From positions 124,001-188,000 of the forward strand of contig NZ_JBGGWE010000004.1 of the NCBI RefSeq assembly GCF_041321095.1: a stretch of DNA of 64,000 nt. The letters run 5' to 3'. How positions within the stretch are numbered: position 1 is the first letter of the stretch; the number at the start of each line of letters is the position of its first letter. The notes beneath the pieces were generated by a model, which saw only the letters and a program-made list of their open reading frames with translations, was not told the DNA's origin and made no database searches. Positions 59,004 through 64,000 of this stretch are shown here, piece by piece. A program made the position numbers and the translations under genes. This stretch comes from Fibrella arboris (GTDB lineage Bacteria; Bacteroidota; Bacteroidia; Cytophagales; Spirosomataceae).

Positions 59004-60086
59004 CTACCCTACTTCTTTCAAACGGGCCAGTAGCTTACCGACCTGTTCGGCAGAGGTGGCCGGGAAATTGGCGATACGGATCTGCCCGTCTTTGAACTTG
59101 CCGTAGCCACTACCCACAATCATACCTGCTTCTTTCACAGCGGCCATAACGTCGGCCGCCGGGCGGGTCGTTTCGGCCACGATGACCGTCTGCGACCGGT
59201 GGCGTTCTTCTTTCACAAAGGGCGTGTACCCATCGTTCGACTCCAGAAAACGATAAATCTGTTTGGCCCGCTCTTCCGTTTGGCGTCGAATGGCTGCAAT
59301 ACCCGTCCGATTCATATCGGCAGCTATTTTACCCAGCAGGTAAATGAACAGCACATTCGGCGTGGCGGGGGTTTCAAACGTCTCGTAGTGTTTCTTCAGC
59401 ACGGGCAGCGTATGATGCGCACCAATGGTCATCGACTCGTACTGTTGCAACCGCTCTGCTTTTTCCAGACAGGCCTCGTTGGCAATCCAGACCCCTAAAC
59501 CAGCCGGCATACCAAAGGCTTTCTGTACCGAAAAGAACGCCGAATCGACCAGCGAAAAATCGAGATCAGGGTACGGAGCCGACGACACCATATCCACACA
59601 AAACAGCTTTTTGCTGTATTTCCGCTTGAGCTTATGAATCTCCGTTGGCCGAAACTGCACCCCCGACGAGGTTTCGTTGTGGGTGATGGCTACTAGTTCG
59701 GCATAATCAGGCACGTCGATTTCGGCCGTATCGAACCCCTGGCCAAACGGCTTTTCGTTGATGTGAGCAAACTTGTGCAGGCCTAGCGCATAATCATAAA
59801 ACTTACGCGAGAATGACCCATTCACCAGGTGAAAGCTCTCGTGTTCGACACAGTTGAGCAGCACACGTTCCCAAACTTCAGAGGCCGACCCGGTAAAATA
59901 GATTCCGTGTGTTGCCGGTATGTTCAGCAGGGCGCGCAGTTGCTCATCGGTATACCGGTAGATATCCCGAAACCGCTGACTTCGGTGCGAAATAGAACCA
60001 ATCTGTTCGTCCAGCGCCGCTTGCAGGTGCTGGCTAAAGGTCGGATACAACTCTGCCGGACCAGGCGTGAAGTAAGTGTTGCTCAT
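59004..60086 (-). CDS. serC: Phosphoserine aminotransferase-type class V aminotransferase
   Basis: A PLP-dependent class V aminotransferase of 360 residues. It opens with YFTPGPAELYPTFSQHL, GSISHRSQRFRDIYR and GIYFTGSASEVWERVLLNC. The PLP Lys is in FFSVQKAFGMPAGLGVW, preceded by CVDMVSSAPYPDLDFS with the cofactor Asp; SSAPYPDL and the C-terminal VGSGYGKFKDGQIRIANFPATS are typical of SerC-like proteins in Bacteroidota. It is directly downstream of the serB-serA fusion gene, so it fills the missing middle step (3-phosphohydroxypyruvate to phosphoserine). The assignment rests jointly on family and position. Confidence 0.88.
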   Translation of the reverse strand: MSNTYFTPGPAELYPTFSQHLQAALDEQIGSISHRSQRFRDIYRYTDEQLRALLNIPATHGIYFTGSASEVWERVLLNCVEHESFHLVNGSFSRKFYDYALGLHKFAHINEKPFGQGFDTAEIDVPDYAELVAITHNETSSGVQFRPTEIHKLKRKYSKKLFCVDMVSSAPYPDLDFSLVDSAFFSVQKAFGMPAGLGVWIANEACLEKAERLQQYESMTIGAHHTLPVLKKHYETFETPATPNVLFIYLLGKIAADMNRTGIAAIRRQTEERAKQIYRFLESNDGYTPFVKEERHRSQTVIVAETTRPAADVMAAVKEAGMIVGSGYGKFKDGQIRIANFPATSAEQVGKLLARLKEVG

Positions 60087-60092
60087 ATGCGG

Positions 60093-60196
60093 GGAGGAAA
60101 GGGAGGAGGGAGAAAAGGAGGAGAGGACTTTACACAGGCGTATGCGCTGCTAACGGAGCATCTCTTTCTTCCTTTTCTCCCTCCTCCCTTTCCTCC
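60093..60196. repeat. Perfect 26-bp purine/pyrimidine inverted repeat between serine genes
   Basis: 60093-60118 (purine) is an exact reverse complement of 60171-60196 (pyrimidine), loop 52 nt. It fills the whole gap between the stop of the fusion gene and the serC ATG, and its words (GAGGAAAG, GGAGGAGG) resemble the block at 24996-25195. Confidence 0.9.
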
Positions 60197-60199
60197 TTT

Positions 60200-62107
60200 T
60201 TAGTATAACAATCTGAATCGAATCGTGTTGTCAATGTCTTTCAGTTCCTGAACAACCTCGTCAGCATAATCTTTCGAGATGTCGGAGATAACGTACCCAA
60301 TGGTTTCGTTGGTCTTCAGATACTGCCCCTGAATGTTAATATGATATTTAGCAAATATGTTGTTCATCTTTGCCAGGATGCCAGGTACGTTGGCATGGAT
60401 ATGCAGCAGCCGGTGCGAATCGTGCAGGAGCGGCAACTGCAACTCAGGGAAGTTTACGCTGCCGTAGGTGCTTCCGTTGTTCATGTAGCTCACTAATTTT
60501 CCCGGCACAAACTGACCAATGTTGAATTGGGCCTCTTCGGTGCTTCCACCCACGTGGGGCGTCAGTATGACGTTTGGCAGGCCACGCAGTTCATTGACAA
60601 ACGCTTCGTTGTTGGTCTTTGGCTCATATGGAAACACGTCAATACCGGCCCCGGCCACTTTCCCGGATTTAATGGCATCAACCAGTGCCGGAATATCCAC
60701 GATATGGCCGCGCGAGAGGTTCATGAAAATGACACCCTGTTTCATCAGCCCGAATTCACGGGCACCAATCAGGTTGGTGTTTTCCTTCCGCCCATCGGTG
60801 TGGAGGCTGATCACATCTGAAACGGCCAGTAGCTCATCCAGACTCTGGCATTTACGGGCGTTGCCCAGCGCCAGCTTATCCACCCCATCGTAGAAGTACA
60901 CTTCCATGCCCAGTGCCTCAGCCACCACCGACAGCTGCGTACCGATGTTGCCGTATCCGACGAGGCCGAGTTTCTTGCCACGTACCTCAAAGCTGTTCAA
61001 TGCCGATTTGTCCCAAACGCCTGCATGCATTTTATTGCTTTTCGGCACAATACCGCGAATGAGCATGATCATTTCGCCGACTGCCAGTTCCACGACCGAC
61101 CGGGTGTTGCTGTACGGCGCGTTGAACACAGCCACACCTTTTTCGGTAGCAGCAGTCAGATCGATCTGATTGGTGCCGATGCAGAACGCGCCGATGGTCA
61201 TCAGCTTGGGTGAGTTTTCGAGAACCCGGCGCGTTACGTTCGTTTTCGAGCGAATGCCGAGAATATGAACGCCCTGCAACGCCTCGATCAGCTCATCTTC
61301 GTCGAGGGCGCCTTTGCGGATATCGAGGCTGAAACCTTCTTTTTCGAGCAGGCTAACCGCAATGGGGTGCACGTTTTCGAGCAGGAGCACTTTAATCCGG
61401 CTCTTGGGGTATGACTGGCTACGGCTCAATTTATTATCGAATAAAAATTCATCCAGCGATGCCGCAATGTGGTCGGCCTTAGCCACCACTTTGGGGCGCG
61501 TTACGTTTTCCGTAAAAGCATAAAACCGGTTGGCCAGGCCCGACTCCCGAATCTCGTAATCGGTATAGCCATCGCCGATGACATACACATCACCGTCGAA
61601 ATTCAGTTCTTTGATCAGCTTCACCTTGCCTTTGTCCTGCGACAGCGGGTTGGCTTCATCACAGCCTACAATACGCCCTTCTTCATCGAACTCAAACGTG
61701 TTGGCATACACGTTCTCGGCTTTGATACCCAGCGCCGTCACGATGGGCACGATAAACTCTTTGAAGCCGCTCGACACGATAAAGATCTGATTGGCATGCT
61801 CGGTCAGGAAAGCCTGATTGCGCTGAAATGAATCAGACACCATCGTCGACAGCCGTTCAATCAGAGCGGGTAGCTGATCGCGATGGGCGTTCAGTAATTT
61901 CAGGCGCATCTGAATGGATTGCGCCAGTGATAGCTCGCCCGACATGCCCCGGTCCGTAATCGTTTTGATCTGATCGAGCACCCCGTCGCGGTCGGGTCGG
62001 CCCGACAGTGAGATTTCGCCCAGAATATCCAGCGCCTCTACTTTGGTGAAGGTGCTATCGAAATCGATAACGTAAAAGGTTTGATCAGCAAGCGTTTGCG
62101 TAGTCAT
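60200..62107 (-). CDS. serA: Fused phosphoserine phosphatase / D-3-phosphoglycerate dehydrogenase
   Basis: A 635-residue fusion of two serine-pathway enzymes. The start is the ATG at 62107 (MTTQTLADQ), not a TTG 6 bp earlier. Residues ~10-225 are a HAD phosphatase of the SerB type with DFDST at 15-19 (catalytic Asp15/Asp17), VSSGF and VIGDGYTDYEI. Residues ~235-555 are phosphoglycerate dehydrogenase: GAFCIGTNQIDL, the NAD motif GLVGYGNIGTQ, and catalytic R/E/H positions in RSKTN, FPYEPKT and TPHVGG. The last ~75 residues are an ACT domain (LLHIHANVPGILAKMNNIFA), so feedback by serine is likely. With serC the operon covers the whole phosphorylated serine pathway. Confidence 0.94.
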   Translation of the reverse strand: MTTQTLADQTFYVIDFDSTFTKVEALDILGEISLSGRPDRDGVLDQIKTITDRGMSGELSLAQSIQMRLKLLNAHRDQLPALIERLSTMVSDSFQRNQAFLTEHANQIFIVSSGFKEFIVPIVTALGIKAENVYANTFEFDEEGRIVGCDEANPLSQDKGKVKLIKELNFDGDVYVIGDGYTDYEIRESGLANRFYAFTENVTRPKVVAKADHIAASLDEFLFDNKLSRSQSYPKSRIKVLLLENVHPIAVSLLEKEGFSLDIRKGALDEDELIEALQGVHILGIRSKTNVTRRVLENSPKLMTIGAFCIGTNQIDLTAATEKGVAVFNAPYSNTRSVVELAVGEMIMLIRGIVPKSNKMHAGVWDKSALNSFEVRGKKLGLVGYGNIGTQLSVVAEALGMEVYFYDGVDKLALGNARKCQSLDELLAVSDVISLHTDGRKENTNLIGAREFGLMKQGVIFMNLSRGHIVDIPALVDAIKSGKVAGAGIDVFPYEPKTNNEAFVNELRGLPNVILTPHVGGSTEEAQFNIGQFVPGKLVSYMNNGSTYGSVNFPELQLPLLHDSHRLLHIHANVPGILAKMNNIFAKYHINIQGQYLKTNETIGYVISDISKDYADEVVQELKDIDNTIRFRLLY

Positions 62108-62204
62108 CAGCAAGAGAAATTAGTAATCAGGATAGTGTATACAGCGATCAAGTATTGAATTGTGGTCAGTACCAGACTGACTCTTGCGATGAAGTGTTGG
62201 GCCG

Positions 62205-63191
62205 CTAGCCAAGCGATTGCGTTAGAAACTGAAGCACTCGCTCTTCGGCGTAATTCGGTGCCTGTAAACCGCTGGCCGACGGGAAGCCACAATGGCCACC
62301 CTGTTTTGGAAACTCCATCCAAACGCAGGTGAGTTCCTTTGCTAAAGCCGTTGGAAAGCATTCAGGGGACAAAAATGGGTCATTCTGCGCATTCAGGACT
62401 AATGTAGGCACAGTTATTTTCGGCAAAAAAAGCAGTGAGCTGTTCCGGGTATAGTAATCGGTTACGCCCGCAAAACCGTGTAGGGGGGCCGTAATGAGGT
62501 CATCGAATTCCCGAAGCGAGCGAATCCGGCTCAGATCGGTAGCCCGGATCGCCTCAGGCAACGTACCTGTTTTCAGCTTTACTTTTTCTTTGAGCGTTTT
62601 CTGAAAGCGGCGGTTATATACCATACTGTCCCAGGCCTCGAGCCGGTCGGCGGTGGTCATCAGATCGAGCGGCACCGAGATGGCAACAGCCCGTTTAATG
62701 GCCGGATTGATAGACGAACCCCGTTCGCCGAGGTACTTGAGCGTGATGTTGCCGCCCGCGCTATAGCCAACCAGATAGATTGTTTCATAACCAGCCGCCA
62801 GCGCCTGTTGAGCAACCGTATGCAGGTCGCCTGTTTCGCCAATGTGGTAAAAACGTGCCTGCCGGTTCATCTCGCCCGAACAAGACCGGTAGTGCCAGGC
62901 CAAACAATCGAACCCGTGCTGGTTCAACAACCGAACCGTGCCAGCTACGTATTGCCGCGTAGAGTCACCTTCGAGGCCATGCGACAGAATAACCAGCGGA
63001 TTTTTCACCGACGGCTGTTGCCGGTGCGCTTCACACCAGTCCAGATCCAGAAAATCATCGTCGGCCGTATCGATACGCTGGCGAACGTACCTGACGGGTA
63101 TTTTCCGAAACAGCGAGGGGATGATGGTCTGTAAATGACCATTCCACAGGTAAGCGGGCGAGCGGTACGAAGAAGGGGCGATCAGCGGCAT
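62205..63191 (-). CDS. YheT-type alpha/beta hydrolase
   Basis: A 328-residue alpha/beta hydrolase of the COG0429/YheT family. The hallmark opening AYLWNGHLQTIIPSLFRK is present; the HG motif is LSHGLEGDSTRQY, the nucleophile Ser is in VGYSAGGNITLKYLG, and the late His is in KQGGHCGFP. The acid is probably in NAQNDPF. No signal peptide. It is monocistronic and its leader holds a terminator-like hairpin (63203-63229). Esterase/lipase-like activity; substrate unknown. Confidence 0.92.
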   Translation of the reverse strand: MPLIAPSSYRSPAYLWNGHLQTIIPSLFRKIPVRYVRQRIDTADDDFLDLDWCEAHRQQPSVKNPLVILSHGLEGDSTRQYVAGTVRLLNQHGFDCLAWHYRSCSGEMNRQARFYHIGETGDLHTVAQQALAAGYETIYLVGYSAGGNITLKYLGERGSSINPAIKRAVAISVPLDLMTTADRLEAWDSMVYNRRFQKTLKEKVKLKTGTLPEAIRATDLSRIRSLREFDDLITAPLHGFAGVTDYYTRNSSLLFLPKITVPTLVLNAQNDPFLSPECFPTALAKELTCVWMEFPKQGGHCGFPSASGLQAPNYAEERVLQFLTQSLG

Positions 63192-63197
63192 ACCAAC

Positions 63198-63229
63198 AAA
63201 AAAGGTCGCTACGAGTGGCGTAGCGACCT
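63198..63229 (-). promoter_or_regulatory. Terminator-like hairpin in the leader of the YheT gene
   Basis: On the minus strand a 9-bp stem (63221-63229 with 63203-63211, 9-nt loop) is followed by six T, right between the TACCTTTG promoter element (63232-63239) and the ATG at 63191. It could be an attenuator or end a small RNA. Confidence 0.55.
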
Positions 63230-63231
63230 GG

Positions 63232-63239
63232 CAAAGGTA
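63232..63239 (-). promoter_or_regulatory. TACCTTTG promoter element for the YheT gene
   Basis: On the minus strand, an exact TAnnTTTG match 41 bp ahead of the ATG at 63191. No TTG upstream element at the usual spacing was found. Confidence 0.5.
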
Positions 63240-63676
63240 CGGTTTATGCGCCGGTTGGCAGGCGTTTCTAGCCGCCAGGCGCTATTTAGGGCCATTGGGT
63301 AAGTTGATGAATGGCCGCGACATTAATTTTCCAGAAAGAAATCCGTGCCGCCTTTTTTTACGTATGCGCTGCCGAGCGCATCGGATTAACCTTGCTCCAG
63401 CTCGAAATTAGCCGCACAGCATAACACCAGTTTTTGCGTAACTTATTGATTGTCAAAGATATAAATTTACCAAGAAGCATAAACGCGAGGCTTGGCCTTG
63501 CATCTTCCTAGCCTTATGCCATCTGTACCAGTTGGCTTGTTATCCGGCTCGCTCTTATCCATATTGCCGATCCTTACTATTTATGACCCATAAGGTCCCC
63601 CGACTGGTAGCGCTTACCTACCTACGCTATCTTTACGGAAAATCCCCAGCATCGCCGCATTAACCACCAGTCTAGC
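63240..63676. other. Intergenic region before the response regulator
   Basis: About 435 bp without a convincing gene, between divergent genes. It holds a short stem (63364-63370 with 63375-63381) next to a T7 run, and TATCTTTA at 63628-63635, a one-mismatch promoter element about 40 nt before the ATG at 63677. No known RNA family was recognised. Confidence 0.5.
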
Positions 63677-64000
63677 ATGATTCTTATTGTTGATGACAGA
63701 CGAGAAAATATTCTTCCTCTGCAGAAGATTCTCGAGCTGCATCGCTTCCAGGTTGACACGGCCGAATCGGGGGAAGAAGCCCTGCGTAAAGTGCTGACCA
63801 CGGCTTATTCAGTAATTATACTGGACGTACAGATGCCCGACATGGATGGTTTCGAGGTAGCCAGTGCCATCTCTGGTTTCGGCAAAGCCCGCGATACATC
63901 CATCATCTTTCTGTCGGCGGTGAATACCGAAAAACGCTTCATTACGCAGGGCTACACGACCGGTGGTGTCGATTACCTGATCAAACCTGTTGATCCTGAT
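63677..64000 (+). CDS. Response regulator receiver domain (cut by window end)
   Basis: The first 108 residues of a two-component receiver domain; the frame runs off the window without a stop. It begins MILIVDDRRENILPLQKILE, so the acidic pair is DD at residues 6-7, the phosphoacceptor Asp is in VIILDVQMPDMDGFEVA, the Ser/Thr switch is in IIFLSAVNTEKRF, and the conserved Lys is in GVDYLIKPVDPD. In Bacteroidota this opening (LIVDDRRENILPL) usually leads into a histidine kinase or PP2C-type output, but the output domain cannot be seen. Confidence 0.9.
   Translation, partial: MILIVDDRRENILPLQKILELHRFQVDTAESGEEALRKVLTTAYSVIILDVQMPDMDGFEVASAISGFGKARDTSIIFLSAVNTEKRFITQGYTTGGVDYLIKPVDPD

Noticed and set aside
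62107..62361. 84-codon minus-strand frame between the serine fusion and the YheT gene
   Set aside because: It is an off-frame reading of the end of the YheT gene plus the gap; no family features.
1..64000. Prophage, insertion sequence or integrative element
   Set aside because: No transposase, integrase, phage structural gene, direct target repeat or tRNA-associated duplication was found; the two tRNA genes are intact and have ordinary surroundings.

Overview
The window looks like chromosomal DNA from a Bacteroidota bacterium of the order Cytophagales, most likely a Spirosoma-like member of the Spirosomataceae. This rests on the families present: DUF5686, BT_3928-type DoxX, DUF3098, Bacteroidota YfhO, OMP_b-brl-type TonB-dependent receptor, ThuA/sugar-dehydrogenase/cytochrome fusion and SdrD_B adhesin. 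Promoters of the Bacteroidota type (TTG, about 19-20 nt, TAnnTTTG) and weak Shine-Dalgarno signals agree. GC looks to be in the low-to-mid 50s percent by eye. No transposase, integrase, phage gene, CRISPR array or rRNA was seen.

Layout. 1-615: end of a nitroreductase gene. 713-8003 (minus): a five-gene run of exported carbohydrate-related proteins (GH140-like hydrolase, DUF1080 3-keto-glycoside hydrolase, cupredoxin/dehydrogenase/HEAT protein, FG-GAP protein, esterase). It is divergent from a 1149-residue ThuA/sugar dehydrogenase/PKD/cytochrome c/CBM fusion and a HpcH/HpaI aldolase (8195-12461). 12584-14917: an S9 dipeptidyl-peptidase. 15571-19434: a large SdrD_B surface protein behind an AT-rich gap. 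Then tRNA-Glu, an M14 carboxypeptidase, and a GMC dehydrogenase with its gluconate-2-dehydrogenase-subunit-3 partner (22627-24986), which together with the DUF1080 hydrolase could form a 3-keto-sugar route. 25207-29138: YfhO membrane protein, methyltransferase, small conserved protein. 29257-31236: LD-carboxypeptidase and a KirBac-type channel. 31466-34132: DUF5686 protein; then tRNA-Lys. 34347-37672: folP, DUF1599, BT_3928/DoxX and shikimate kinase. 37734-40870: GT2, polysaccharide deacetylase and GT87, plausibly one polyprenyl-phosphate-sugar pathway. 40813-45540: DUF721, a metalloprotease, a TonB-type receptor and its periplasmic partner. 45669-49458: oxidoreductase, CvfB-type S1 protein, Sua5 and an AT-richer orphan gene. 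49509-55096: a class C serine hydrolase, then the housekeeping cluster ftsX-DUF3098-uppP-truB-ribF. 55153-63191 (minus): glycogen phosphorylase, SDR, barrel protein, serC, a serB-serA fusion and a YheT-type hydrolase. The right edge cuts a response regulator.

Three DNA-level patterns cut across the genes. (1) The octamer AGGTACGT, in either orientation, occurs about 45 times against roughly 2 expected, in several reading frames and also between genes. (2) Many intergenic gaps hold unusually long, perfect or nearly perfect inverted repeats (26-40 bp arms), each of different sequence, several with arms built from 7-8 nt repeated words and several reaching into the 3' end of a gene. (3) At three genes the TAnnTTTG element lies only 4-5 nt before the ATG, implying leaderless mRNAs and correcting two start codons. 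All counts were made by eye.
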